NCBI GenBank assembly: GCA_934167485.1
Contig: CAKPKL010000003.1
Span: 62,001-126,000, forward strand
Direction of reading: 5' to 3'
DNA from: an uncultured Bacilli bacterium
GTDB taxonomy: Bacteria > Bacillota_I > Bacilli_A > RF39 > UBA660
Length of the DNA: 64,000 nt
Part shown: piece after piece, positions 42,280 through 50,777 of the stretch
How the letters are laid out: each line of letters begins with the position of its first letter
Position numbering within the stretch: the first letter of the stretch is position 1
Position numbers and translations under genes: made by a program
Notes under the pieces: generated by a model
What the model was told of the DNA's origin: nothing
The model's database searches: none
What the model saw: only the letters and a program-made list of their open reading frames with translations

Positions 42280-42306
42280 ACATAAATTAAAATTTAACAT
42301 AAATTA
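42280..42306 (+). promoter_or_regulatory. Sigma-K-like promoter of the collagen-like gene
   Basis: AC at 42280-42281, 16 bases, then CATAAATTA at 42298-42306, a full match to CATAnnnTA. A second identical CATAAATTA lies at 42281-42289. Confidence 0.5.
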
Positions 42307-42329
42307 TATTAGTTTATTGGAGGATTTTT

Positions 42330-43244
42330 ATGAATTGTGAAGATAAAATAAATCAAATTATAGCTAATAGTAAGATGCGATGTGAACTTGAAAAAGCAGG
42401 CATTTTTTCATACATTGTTGGCCCTACTGGGCCACGTGGTAAAGGTATTACCATCAAGGGTGTTTATGATAATATGGATGCATTAGAAAAAGAACATCCT
42501 AATGGCAATGATGGCGATTGTTATTTAGTTAACAATGATTTATATATTTGGGATTCTGGTAAGAATAAATGGATTGATGGAGGAAATATTAAGGGCCCTA
42601 AAGGCGATACAGAAACTTTTAATATTCAAAATACAATTACAGGAGATTCTGGAAGTAAAGCTTCTGTAATTGATACAAAAGAAGGGCTTACTCATAATCT
42701 TGATTTTATTATTCCAAAGGGAGATATTGGACCTAAAGGAGAACAAGGGCCACAAGGAATTCAAGGCCCTACTGGACCACGTGGTGAGATAGGTCCTACT
42801 GGTCCATCGAATAAATTATCTACTAGTTATGATGCAATACAATTTATTAGTTATGCTCAAGCTAATTATTCAAAAATAATGACATTCCAAGAAACACTTG
42901 CAATACCAGAGAATAATAATTATTTTAAACTTGTAGATAATACTAATTTAGAAATAAAAGAAGCTGGAATATATGAAATTACCCTTTGCGGTCAAATATC
43001 TGGAGTTGATCAAAACCATGGCGCTATTTTCTATTTATCAAATACAGAGGGTACTGTTATACAAGATTTATCTTTTGAAGTTAAAGCTGGTGTAGTTCCC
43101 AGAATGGATTGTTCTGAGTCCACAATAACAAAAATAGAAAAACCTACTGCATTATATGTAAGATGTGGTATTATTGGTGACAGTGCGACAGCTAATATAG
43201 ACTTTTCTAATGTAAATTTAATTATTAAAAAGTATAGTGTTTAA
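42330..43244 (+). CDS. Collagen-like spore-surface protein (BclA-like)
   Basis: 304 aa. A short N-terminus (about 30 residues) precedes Gly-x-y repeats in three blocks: GPTGPRGKG (about 31-39), GPKGD (about 88) and GDIGPKGEQGPQGIQGPTGPRG onward (about 130-160). Between the first two is a compact domain (KGVYDNMDALEKEHPNGNDGDCYLVNNDLYIWD) often found between collagen blocks in phage and spore proteins. The last 140 residues are a C1q/TNF-like trimerising domain, as in BclA. The sigma-K-like promoter and neighbours sspI and the 86-aa protein point to the spore exosporium. ATG follows GGAGG. Confidence 0.82.
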   Translation: MNCEDKINQIIANSKMRCELEKAGIFSYIVGPTGPRGKGITIKGVYDNMDALEKEHPNGNDGDCYLVNNDLYIWDSGKNKWIDGGNIKGPKGDTETFNIQNTITGDSGSKASVIDTKEGLTHNLDFIIPKGDIGPKGEQGPQGIQGPTGPRGEIGPTGPSNKLSTSYDAIQFISYAQANYSKIMTFQETLAIPENNNYFKLVDNTNLEIKEAGIYEITLCGQISGVDQNHGAIFYLSNTEGTVIQDLSFEVKAGVVPRMDCSESTITKIEKPTALYVRCGIIGDSATANIDFSNVNLIIKKYSV

Positions 43245-43260
43245 ACGCACTATACTTTTT
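43226..43260. terminator. Bidirectional terminator between collagen-like gene and pbp
   Basis: AAAAAGTATAGTG/CACTATACTTTTT, 13-base perfect stem with an eight-base loop, includes the stop of the collagen-like gene and reaches that of pbp. Confidence 0.85.
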
Positions 43261-45622
43261 ATGATTTTAAATTACCTAATTTAATATCTAATTTAGTATT
43301 TTCATCTATCTTTGTACCTACTTCTATACTTTGACTTGCCACATAACCAAATCCGTCAAAGGTACATTCAATACCAGTTAGATTACAAAACTTAGAGGCA
43401 TCATACCTTGACCAATTGATCATATTAGGTATAACATATTCACTATTACTAGTTATTAAAAATACTTTATCACCATAAACTAATTCTGTATTTTTAGCAG
43501 GATACTGTTTAATTACTTTTTCACCATTACCTATTACAATTGGTTTTAAACCGATATTTTCTAGTAATGATTTAACATCATTTATATTTTTATTTATATA
43601 TGTACTAGTTTTTATAGAAGAAATATTGTCTTCTTCTTTTTTTTCTTCAAAAATATTTTTATACTTAGAAATATTTTTTACTAATTCTTTTGTTGGTTCA
43701 TATAAAACAGTAGCCGTATTTCTACTTGGTTGTTTCACTGCTACATATATAATAATTTTAGGATCCTCTTTAGGATACATAAGTGCGATAGATATTATAT
43801 AATCATTTGCACCAGTTAAATAAGATCCGTTTTCATATATTTGTGCAGTACCTGTTTTTCCTATCAAACCATAACCTTCTAAGTAATATCTTCTACCTGT
43901 CATACTCGTTGGGGATATAACACTTTCCATTAAATCTTTTATTTTTGAAATTGTTTTGTCACTTACTAATTTTTCACTTTTATTAATCTCTGTTGCTACT
44001 TCTTCTTTTGTTGTCGTATTTATCATTTTTGATATTATATGTGGTTTTACCATAACACCATTATTAGCAATTATAGAAAGTGCTTGTAAATGTTGAATAG
44101 GTGTTGTTGATATACCTTGTCCAAATCCAGCTGCCATAATTTCAGTTTCATATTTAAAACCTAATTCACCTTTTTGCTCATTACTTAATTCTATTCCAGT
44201 TTTTTTAGAAAAACCATACTTTTCCAAACAACTTCTCAATTTCTTAGCATCCAAGTAATCTTTTATTATATTTATAATAGCTACATTTGAAGAATAATTA
44301 AATCCATTATCATATGTTAAATAACCCCAACCATTTTTATCCCAATCATGCATTGTAGTTCCATCTTCAAAATCATAATGACCACTAAGATATGTCTTAC
44401 CTCCATCGTATGCTCCAGTTTCTATAGCACACATATATGTATATATTTTCATTACACTACCGGGCTCATATGAATAAGAAACAAGTGGATTTTGATAACT
44501 CATTTCATTTGATAAACTATTTGGATTAAATGATGGAGATGTAGCACTTGCAAGTATTGCTCCTTCTTTTGCATCCATTACAGATACAATTGACCATTTA
44601 GGACTTGATGTATCTTCTATCTCTTTTACCATATTTTCAGCAAATCTTTGTATATTAGAATCAAGCGTTAAATAAATATCATAACCATTTTCTGGATTTT
44701 TTCTCTCTTCTGGGGTATCTGGAATTTTATATCCATACTTATCTTGTTGGTACTTTATGTAACCATCACTACCTTGTAATTTTTTTTCAAAATTACTCTC
44801 TATACCAAGTTCCCCTACAATAGTAGTATCAAGTGTTTGATATACATCATAATCTGATACATTTACAAGTATAGTAGCAAGTGTTGATCCTTGTGTCTTT
44901 ATAAATAACGTACTAGTACCCTTTTTTAATCCTGTAATTGTAGTATTATCTATTCTTATTACACTTTTATTTCCAATTTCAATAGTCACACCTTGATAAT
45001 TATTAAAATAATTCTTATAAGTTTTATATAAATCATAACTCTCTTCTACTTTAATATTTATTCTAGAATATTGTTTAGCATACCCTATTATATAGGATGC
45101 AAAATTACCATTAGGATAGTATCTTTTTACTGTTTCAGTAAAAGATATACCCGGTAAATTTAAATCTTCTATTGCAAGTTTAGTAAGTTCAGTTAAATTT
45201 TTACCAAGATTTCCAAACTCCACTTGTTTTGATTTACTATTTAATCTAGACAAGATATAATCATAATTATCCTCACCTAAAATACTTGCAAGTTTAGTAG
45301 CAGTATATTCTTTATCTACAACATGTTCTGGATGTTTCTCATCAACTGTTCTAGAAGAATCTAAATAAGCTATCATAGTATATGATGTAATATTTTGAGC
45401 CAAAACATTTCCATCTACATCGTATATAGTTCCTCTATCAGCTGTAAGCACGGAAGTTACTGTATTTCTTGAAGATGCAAAATTCTTCATATTTATTCCA
45501 TATACTTCTTTAGATAAACTTAAATAACAAAATTGCAAAAATAAAATGAAGATTACAGTTAAAAACAAACAAAAACAAATTATAGGAGTATTCCATTTAG
45601 TTTTTACACTTGCACTCTTCAT
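43259..45622 (-). CDS. Class B penicillin-binding protein (FtsI/PBP2B/SpoVD type) with inserted Ig-like domain
   Basis: Membrane transpeptidase cross-linking peptidoglycan at division. 787 aa: N-terminal helix (about 13-33), dimerisation domain, catalytic motifs SVMK (S389), SSN (444-446) and KTG (589-591), and two C-terminal PASTA domains (672-727, 729-784). Between IIGYAKQ (near 180) and IVGELGIE (near 268) the family is normally contiguous; here about 85 residues are inserted. Their pattern, VIRIDNTTITGLKKGTSTLF then ATILVNVSDY, is like a Big_2 domain. The dcw position suggests pbpB/ftsI; SpoVD is possible. It has its own promoter and follows a terminator. Confidence 0.9.
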   Translation of the reverse strand: MKSASVKTKWNTPIICFCLFLTVIFILFLQFCYLSLSKEVYGINMKNFASSRNTVTSVLTADRGTIYDVDGNVLAQNITSYTMIAYLDSSRTVDEKHPEHVVDKEYTATKLASILGEDNYDYILSRLNSKSKQVEFGNLGKNLTELTKLAIEDLNLPGISFTETVKRYYPNGNFASYIIGYAKQYSRINIKVEESYDLYKTYKNYFNNYQGVTIEIGNKSVIRIDNTTITGLKKGTSTLFIKTQGSTLATILVNVSDYDVYQTLDTTIVGELGIESNFEKKLQGSDGYIKYQQDKYGYKIPDTPEERKNPENGYDIYLTLDSNIQRFAENMVKEIEDTSSPKWSIVSVMDAKEGAILASATSPSFNPNSLSNEMSYQNPLVSYSYEPGSVMKIYTYMCAIETGAYDGGKTYLSGHYDFEDGTTMHDWDKNGWGYLTYDNGFNYSSNVAIINIIKDYLDAKKLRSCLEKYGFSKKTGIELSNEQKGELGFKYETEIMAAGFGQGISTTPIQHLQALSIIANNGVMVKPHIISKMINTTTKEEVATEINKSEKLVSDKTISKIKDLMESVISPTSMTGRRYYLEGYGLIGKTGTAQIYENGSYLTGANDYIISIALMYPKEDPKIIIYVAVKQPSRNTATVLYEPTKELVKNISKYKNIFEEKKEEDNISSIKTSTYINKNINDVKSLLENIGLKPIVIGNGEKVIKQYPAKNTELVYGDKVFLITSNSEYVIPNMINWSRYDASKFCNLTGIECTFDGFGYVASQSIEVGTKIDENTKLDIKLGNLKS

Positions 45623-45637
45623 ATTATCACCTATTTA

Positions 45638-45666
45638 ATTATAACATTTATATCTTATTATGTAAA
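45638..45666 (-). promoter_or_regulatory. Promoter of the class B pbp gene
   Basis: The minus strand reads TTTACA, 17 bases, TATAAT with TG one base before the -10: near-consensus sigma-A with an extended -10, ending 15 bases before the start codon. Confidence 0.75.
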
Positions 45667-45671
45667 CGAAG

Positions 45672-45702
45672 AAAAAAAGTTCAAATAAATTTTGAACTTT
45701 TC
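45672..45702 (-). terminator. Terminator after ftsL
   Basis: The minus strand has AAAAGTTCAAA/TTTGAACTTTT then T run. It ends the mraZ-rsmH-ftsL transcript before the pbp promoter. Confidence 0.8.
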
Positions 45703-45708
45703 TTTACA

Positions 45709-46002
45709 TTATTTAATAACAACAATGTTGTCATTATTATATGCAAGCCCCATTTCTTTTAATACCCCATTTAAATTCTCATACGAAGTGAGCTCATTTA
45801 CTTGCATAGTTAAACTCTGATTCTTTTTTTGTTGGTTTTCTATTTTATAAGAAACTTTTTCTATATCCATTTTCAAGTTACTTATACTAGCACTAGAAAA
45901 TACTCTTATAACAATTGTAAGTAAAAAACATACTACACCTAATGTATATAGCATTTTTTCACCTCTTGTAAGTCTTACCACTTTTCTAGTGTTCTTTTTC
46001 AT
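45709..46002 (-). CDS. ftsL: FtsL-like cell division protein
   Basis: 97 aa: basic cytoplasmic start, one membrane helix (about 17-38), then a leucine-zipper-like outer coiled coil (MDIEKVSYKIENQQKKNQSLTMQVNEL). Sequence conservation is low, as usual for FtsL/DivIC; the call rests on size, topology and position between rsmH and pbp. ATG at 46002 overlaps the rsmH stop. Confidence 0.82.
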   Translation of the reverse strand: MKKNTRKVVRLTRGEKMLYTLGVVCFLLTIVIRVFSSASISNLKMDIEKVSYKIENQQKKNQSLTMQVNELTSYENLNGVLKEMGLAYNNDNIVVIK

Positions 46003-46004
46003 AT

Positions 46005-46916
46005 CTACCAACCAATTCTTTCTATTATTCTTAATTTTGCACTGCGTGCTCTTTTGTTTTTTTCTAATTCTTGAGAACTAGGTTCAATTGTTTTTAATAC
46101 TTTAAATTTAGGTAAATAATCTTGTGGGATTACAGGCAATTTTTTTATATTTTCATCAACATTACTTACCTCTTTAAATACATTTTTACATATTTTGTCT
46201 TCTAATGAATGAAATGTTATAACACATATTCTTCCACCTACATCGATTAAGGAAAGGGCATCTCTTAAACTTTTTTCAAAGACATTTAATTCATCATTTA
46301 CTTCAATTCTAATAGCTTGAAAAACCTTTCTAGCTGGATGCTTTTCTCGTCTATATTTTTCAGGAACGTTATTTTTAATTATTTCTACAAGCTCTAATGT
46401 AGTTTCTATAGGTCTGGAATTAATTATTCCACGAGCTATAGAGGGCGCAAATTTTTCTTCTCCATATTTATGAAATATATTAACAAGTTCTTGATATGAA
46501 TATTCATTTACAACTTTATAAGCATCAAGCTCATTATTCTTATCCATTCTCATATCAAGCCTTGCATCTTGGTGAAAACTAAATCCCCTATCACCTTCAT
46601 CAAGTTGAGGACTAGATACACCTAAATCATAAATAATTCCATCCACCTTTGTTATTCTTAGTTTTTCTAACTCTTTTTTAATATTTACGAAATTGCTTTT
46701 AATTATTTTGTAATTACAACCTACATCTTTAAGTCTTCTATCACTAAAACTAATTGCATCTTCGTCTTGATCAAACGAGTATAAGAATCCATTTTTTATT
46801 CTTTTTAATATTTCACTACTATGACCACCATAACCAAGTGTACAATCGACTATAATACTATCATCTTTTAAATTTAAATTATCTATACATTCTTCTAACA
46901 AAACTGATTTATGCAT
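46005..46916 (-). CDS. rsmH: 16S rRNA (cytosine1402-N4)-methyltransferase
   Basis: SAM enzyme (MraW) modifying C1402 in the ribosomal P site. It has MHKSVLLEECIDNL, the SAM loop DCTLGYGGHS, DLGVSSPQLDEGDRGFSF, and FHSLEDKICKNVF with RSAKLRIIER at the end. 303 aa. ATG at 46916 uses the AAGTGAG in the end of mraZ. Confidence 0.96.
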   Translation of the reverse strand: MHKSVLLEECIDNLNLKDDSIIVDCTLGYGGHSSEILKRIKNGFLYSFDQDEDAISFSDRRLKDVGCNYKIIKSNFVNIKKELEKLRITKVDGIIYDLGVSSPQLDEGDRGFSFHQDARLDMRMDKNNELDAYKVVNEYSYQELVNIFHKYGEEKFAPSIARGIINSRPIETTLELVEIIKNNVPEKYRREKHPARKVFQAIRIEVNDELNVFEKSLRDALSLIDVGGRICVITFHSLEDKICKNVFKEVSNVDENIKKLPVIPQDYLPKFKVLKTIEPSSQELEKNKRARSAKLRIIERIGW

Positions 46917-46917
46917 A

Positions 46918-47343
46918 TTACTCACTTGCAAAAAGTTTATCTGCTATTGAAGACATATTCTCTTCATTAGTATCAATAAACTCTTCCCAATTCTTTCCAC
47001 TCCATATTTCTAGTCTCTCATCTACTCCAATTATAATACAATCTTTGTCAAGGCCTGCATAGTCAATTAGGGGTTTTGGGATATTGATTCTTCCTTGTTT
47101 GTCATATTCACAAAGTGTTGCTCCTGATAAAAATATTCTCATAAATTGTCGTTTATCTTTTGTATCTGGTAATTCTTTATATTTATTTATAATAACATTC
47201 CATTGTTCTTTTGGATATAGGAATAAACATCCATCTAATCCTCTTGTAACTATGAAATTGTCTCCTAAATCATCCCTAACTTTGACAGGTACAATAATTC
47301 TACCTTTAGCATCAATGTTATGATGATATTCTCCCATAAACAT
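46918..47343 (-). CDS. mraZ: Transcriptional regulator MraZ
   Basis: DNA-binding regulator of the division/cell-wall operon. 141 aa with the double AbrB-like fold: MFMGEYHHNIDAKGRIIVPVKVRDDLG and the second copy CEYDKQGRINIPKPLIDYAGL. In other bacteria it binds GTGG-type repeats in its own promoter; four such repeats lie directly upstream here. ATG at 47343 follows GGAGTGATTCGT; an earlier in-frame start at 47367 has no ribosome site and would lie inside the operator. Confidence 0.94.
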   Translation of the reverse strand: MFMGEYHHNIDAKGRIIVPVKVRDDLGDNFIVTRGLDGCLFLYPKEQWNVIINKYKELPDTKDKRQFMRIFLSGATLCEYDKQGRINIPKPLIDYAGLDKDCIIIGVDERLEIWSGKNWEEFIDTNEENMSSIADKLFASE

Positions 47344-47353
47344 ACGAATCACT

Positions 47354-47387
47354 CCACTTTTTACCACTTTCTGACACCTTGTACCAC
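47354..47387 (-). promoter_or_regulatory. MraZ operator: four GTGG-type repeats at 10-bp period
   Basis: On the minus strand GTGG, GTGT, GTGG, GTGG begin at 47387, 47377, 47367 and 47357, exactly 10 bp apart, and three have A or AA before them. They begin just after the -10 box and extend to within 14 bases of the mraZ start codon. Position and period match known MraZ boxes. Confidence 0.8.
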
Positions 47388-47388
47388 A

Positions 47389-47417
47389 ATTATAACTTTT
47401 TTATTAGTTTTTGTAAA
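47389..47417 (-). promoter_or_regulatory. Promoter of mraZ-rsmH-ftsL
   Basis: The minus strand reads TTTACA (47417-47412), 17 bases, TATAAT (47394-47389). The -10 borders the MraZ repeats. Confidence 0.75.
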
Positions 47418-47440
47418 TACTTTTAGAAAAAAAAAGAACA

Positions 47441-47474
47441 AAAAAAATTATGTAGTGTAAAGCACAACATAATT
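47441..47474 (-). terminator. Terminator of the DUF421 unit
   Basis: The minus strand has AATTATGT(T)GTG/CAC(T)ACATAATT then eight T, just after the 65-aa gene. Confidence 0.75.
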
Positions 47475-47475
47475 C

Positions 47476-47673
47476 TTATTTATTACTTGCTGATGCAATA
47501 GAAGTCTCAGTAAACTCTTTTACTTTGTTATTTAGATATGATGTCATAACAAATACAATTATCATACCAAATATAAATATAAATACATAAACAAATGCTA
47601 AATCCAATTTTTTAAATAATATTGATTCTTTTTTCTTAGGTTCATCTACATTCACAGTAGTATTTGTATCCAT
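47476..47673 (-). CDS. Small single-helix membrane protein (65 aa)
   Basis: MDTNTTVNVDEPKKKES forms a polar cytoplasmic head, followed by one helix (LAFVYVFIFIFGMIIVFVM) and a short Lys/Ser/Ala tail. ATG at 47673 follows AAGGAGCGGTATT; the open frame upstream lacks a ribosome site. Family not recognised. Follows the DUF421 gene in the same unit. Confidence 0.55.
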   Translation of the reverse strand: MDTNTTVNVDEPKKKESILFKKLDLAFVYVFIFIFGMIIVFVMTSYLNNKVKEFTETSIASASNK

Positions 47674-47724
47674 AATACCGCTCCTTACTATATAAATAAT
47701 ATCACATATAAAAATTTTTTTCAA

Positions 47725-48354
47725 CTACAAAAGTTCAGATTTCTTAATAATAAATGTTTTTCCATTTGTATAAAAGGCATAAAAAACTTCATCGATATCA
47801 ACTTTTCTTGATTTTAAAACACTATTTAACCAATTATAATCTTTTTTTATTTCTTTTAAAACTGTAAAGTCAATGACACCATCAAGAATTAATGGTAATG
47901 GATAATCCGAATTATCATTAAAAACAGATAAATTACCATTATTCTCTAACACAGCATATTTTACTTTTTCTATACTTTTAACACCTTGCAACCTTAATTG
48001 TATTAATAAGTCATCTAACGAATATCTAATCTTAGACATCTCAGTAAAATTTAATTTCCCATTCTTTATTATTATGGTAGGTTTTCCATCTATTATATCC
48101 CTTATTTTTTCATTTTTTAAAGTTATATAACTAATAAGGATTTGTACACCTACTAAAACTAAAATTGGAACTACAGATATTAATATACTCTTATCTGAAG
48201 ATTCTATTGAAAGTGCTACTAATTCTGCTATTAGTATTGATACAATTAAATCTATTATACTTAGTTGTCCTACTTCTTTTTTTCCCATCAATCTATAAAC
48301 GAGAATAATAAAAAAATACATAAAAACTGTTTTAAATATCAAAGTAAAATACAT
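47725..48354 (-). CDS. DUF421/YetF-family membrane protein
   Basis: 209 aa: three N-terminal membrane helices with the RLMGKKEVGQLSIIDLIVSILIAELVALS motif of DUF421, then a soluble C-terminal domain (KPTIIIKNGKLNFTEMSKIRYSLDDLLIQLRLQGV). The YetF family is linked to spores and to germination in Bacillus in some cases, but no general function is fixed. ATG follows AGGTGATACT. Confidence 0.85.
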   Translation of the reverse strand: MYFTLIFKTVFMYFFIILVYRLMGKKEVGQLSIIDLIVSILIAELVALSIESSDKSILISVVPILVLVGVQILISYITLKNEKIRDIIDGKPTIIIKNGKLNFTEMSKIRYSLDDLLIQLRLQGVKSIEKVKYAVLENNGNLSVFNDNSDYPLPLILDGVIDFTVLKEIKKDYNWLNSVLKSRKVDIDEVFYAFYTNGKTFIIKKSELL

Positions 48355-48426
48355 AGTATCACCTAATATATATTGAACAATGGTATAATTTTTTATTCAA
48401 TTGAATAATAATTAATAGGTGATTTG

Positions 48427-48795
48427 ATGAATTATATAAAAAATTTTGGTATTTCTTTTTTATGGTTAATATGCTTTTTCTTAGGTTTAACATTTATTAT
48501 AACTTTTTTTAATTATTTCAATATATTAGGTGATAAAATTTTAGAAATATTTAAAATACTAATACCTATATTATCTATATTTATAGGTGGATTTAAATTT
48601 GGGAAAACTTCAAAAAATAAAGGATGGTTAGAAGGATTAAAATTAGGCTTGGTATTTATTATATTTATTATCATATTTAACTTTTTAGCTCTTGATAGAG
48701 AGTTTAAATTAAAAAGCATTTTATTTTATATTATACTTATTTCATCGTGCATGTTAGGAAGTATGATTGGTATAAACAAGAAAAAAAGTGAATAG
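48427..48795 (+). CDS. TIGR04086-type (YrzE-like) membrane protein
   Basis: 122 aa with four membrane helices, and FIGGFKFGKTSKNKGWLEGLKLGLVF, the conserved central loop of this small family of unknown function. ATG at 48427 follows AGGTGATTTG; the frame also opens at TTG 3 bases earlier. Single gene with terminator. Confidence 0.7.
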   Translation: MNYIKNFGISFLWLICFFLGLTFIITFFNYFNILGDKILEIFKILIPILSIFIGGFKFGKTSKNKGWLEGLKLGLVFIIFIIIFNFLALDREFKLKSILFYIILISSCMLGSMIGINKKKSE

Positions 48796-48807
48796 TATTC
48801 ACTTTTT
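48783..48807. terminator. Bidirectional terminator
   Basis: AAAAAGTGAAT/ATTCACTTTTT with a three-base loop, between the YrzE-like gene and the large pilin. Confidence 0.8.
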
Positions 48808-50665
48808 ACATGCCTAAAATGTAAGGGCTATTGGCTGAACCATTACCATTTGTTACGTAAACATTTTTTGATAATGTAATAACTGGGCGTATTGCAAGCA
48901 TTGGGTTAGCAGAGTATGCTCCATAACCCATCCCAGTAACGTCCACAAACGACATACTGATAGATGAGCCTCCCCATCTATTTGTATACCAGTAACTAAT
49001 ATTTAAATCATTTCCTGTATACATCTCTCCCCAACTTGGCAATACTACATTAAGTATTGTCTCTACTTCTTCTACTAAATTTTCATAATCTCTTGCATAT
49101 CCACTTTGTTTTAATTTGATCGTTGTTGGTATTATCATACTCTTTGCTTTATCACTATACCAATTATAAAAACTATTTGTTGCGTTATTTAAATAATATG
49201 GTATGTTCTCTCCTGTATTTATTTCAAAGTCTCCTTCGCCTTCCATTAAGTCAAATCTATTATGATTTGTACATCCTCCTGTATAATAATTATCACTAGT
49301 TATACTATTTTCTCCATACTTCTTTTCTGATGAATATAAGCAACTCGTTGTTCCTGCTCCAGAGTCTAAACTGTAAAATGGTATATATATCCCATATTTC
49401 ATTGCTACTGTTTCTGGTAATTTTTTTAATACATCTGTTCTTTCTACTTTTATACTCCCATCTCTATTTATCTCTACTATTCTATATCTTACTTTTGATG
49501 TATTTGTCTTATTAACAACATTTTTAACATATGTTTCATTTATCTCTGTTGCATATGGATTATTTGATTCATCTATATATACATAATCTCCTACTTTTCC
49601 TAAATTAAGTTTTCTATTCTTTTTTAAATTTCTTTCACTACTTAATATATATGGATTAGATCTTGTTCCTGTTCCACTCTTTACTAATACATTATCTTTT
49701 ATACTTATTACTGGTCTTACTCCTTGACCAAATGTATTCGTGTAATATGATGTTAATAATAAAGTACTTGGATTTGTATAATGAGTGTGCCATATTTGAT
49801 TTGTTTCATTATGAGTTGGGGTTATAAGCCATGATAATTCATTTTCATCTAGGTATGAACCTCCATCTTGAATTGTACTAGCATCTTTTGCATATATATA
49901 ATCTTCATATGTTAATAACCCTACTTTTTCCGTTACTTTATTTGTACATGTTGTCATCTTTGTATATGAATCTGGTGTTACATCCACAGGATCTATACAA
50001 AACTCTGTTTCTTTAATTAAGTCTGTTCTCTCTAGTTTACTATAGAAATATTCATTTAACCATTTCTTTATCCAAGATGAGTTCCATTCATTTGTTTCTC
50101 CGTATGCTATAGCTGTAAGTGATACAGGTGATACTAATTTAATTGTATTATTTGTATCATTTATCTCTACTACTTCCCATAGTTGGCCTGAATATAGTAC
50201 ATAATTATTCATAGTAAGTTGTTCTGCTTTAGTTCCATACACTTTATTTACTGTATTTCCATTTACTACTACATTTTTCTTTATATGATTTGTATCACTT
50301 TCTATTAAACTCTTTAATGTTTTATAATCTTTTAAATTATCTCTTCCTTCATAATAGAATATATAATCTGTATCATTCATATATACAAATACTTTTTTAT
50401 TTTCATCTTCATCTGTATTTTGTATATATCCTTTATTTTTTAATTCTCCTATTGTTATTTCTCTTGGAGTTAACTGATTATTCATTTGATACTCTGATTC
50501 TATATATAATTCTGCGGCATGTTCTATATTTTCTATACTTCTTTCTTTTGCCGCTACTTTACTATCCTTTATTATATCTAATACTATTGGTGTAGCTATA
50601 AGTGCGATGATTGCGAGTATTACTATAACTGCTAAAAGTTCTATTAATGTAAATCCTTTTTTCAT
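48806..50665 (-). CDS. Large modular prepilin with two DUF6273-like repeats
   Basis: MKKGFTLIELLAVIVILAI signal with Glu5; 619 aa, the largest pilin here. A pilin-like head (to about residue 130) is followed by two related modules. The first ends GVRPVISIKDNVLVKSGTG then NPYIL; the second ends LAIRPVITLSKNVYVTNGNG then SPYIL. Both contain Trp/Tyr-rich, Cys-bearing cores, and DUF6273-type domains have this end pattern. ATG at 50665 follows AGAGGAAGCAT; an open frame continues upstream to GTG at 50722 without support. Surface display is likely, ligand unknown. Confidence 0.78.
   Translation of the reverse strand: MKKGFTLIELLAVIVILAIIALIATPIVLDIIKDSKVAAKERSIENIEHAAELYIESEYQMNNQLTPREITIGELKNKGYIQNTDEDENKKVFVYMNDTDYIFYYEGRDNLKDYKTLKSLIESDTNHIKKNVVVNGNTVNKVYGTKAEQLTMNNYVLYSGQLWEVVEINDTNNTIKLVSPVSLTAIAYGETNEWNSSWIKKWLNEYFYSKLERTDLIKETEFCIDPVDVTPDSYTKMTTCTNKVTEKVGLLTYEDYIYAKDASTIQDGGSYLDENELSWLITPTHNETNQIWHTHYTNPSTLLLTSYYTNTFGQGVRPVISIKDNVLVKSGTGTRSNPYILSSERNLKKNRKLNLGKVGDYVYIDESNNPYATEINETYVKNVVNKTNTSKVRYRIVEINRDGSIKVERTDVLKKLPETVAMKYGIYIPFYSLDSGAGTTSCLYSSEKKYGENSITSDNYYTGGCTNHNRFDLMEGEGDFEINTGENIPYYLNNATNSFYNWYSDKAKSMIIPTTIKLKQSGYARDYENLVEEVETILNVVLPSWGEMYTGNDLNISYWYTNRWGGSSISMSFVDVTGMGYGAYSANPMLAIRPVITLSKNVYVTNGNGSANSPYILGM
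50558..50665 (-). repeat. Pilin 5' dispersed repeat, copy E
   Basis: Signal and helix segment of the 619-aa pilin, nearly identical in DNA to copies A-D. Confidence 0.8.
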
Positions 50666-50777
50666 ATGCTTCCTCTTTCTATTTATCCTTTGTGGTAAGG
50701 TTTCAGTAAAACTAGATCCCACCAGGTGTTATTTTGTTCATATTTTTTCCTTACTTTCTCACTCTTCTACTATTTTA

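Noticed and set aside
50290..50595. Open frame on the plus strand inside the 619-aa pilin gene
   Set aside because: It is antisense to a well-supported gene, has a low-complexity Leu/Tyr/His product and no ribosome site. The same holds for the other antisense frames in pilin, gspE and tad genes.
14318..50665. The five near-identical pilin segments as an insertion sequence or CRISPR-like repeat
   Set aside because: They encode the in-frame signal peptide and helix of pilins, lie tens of kb apart, and have no terminal inverted repeats or transposase.
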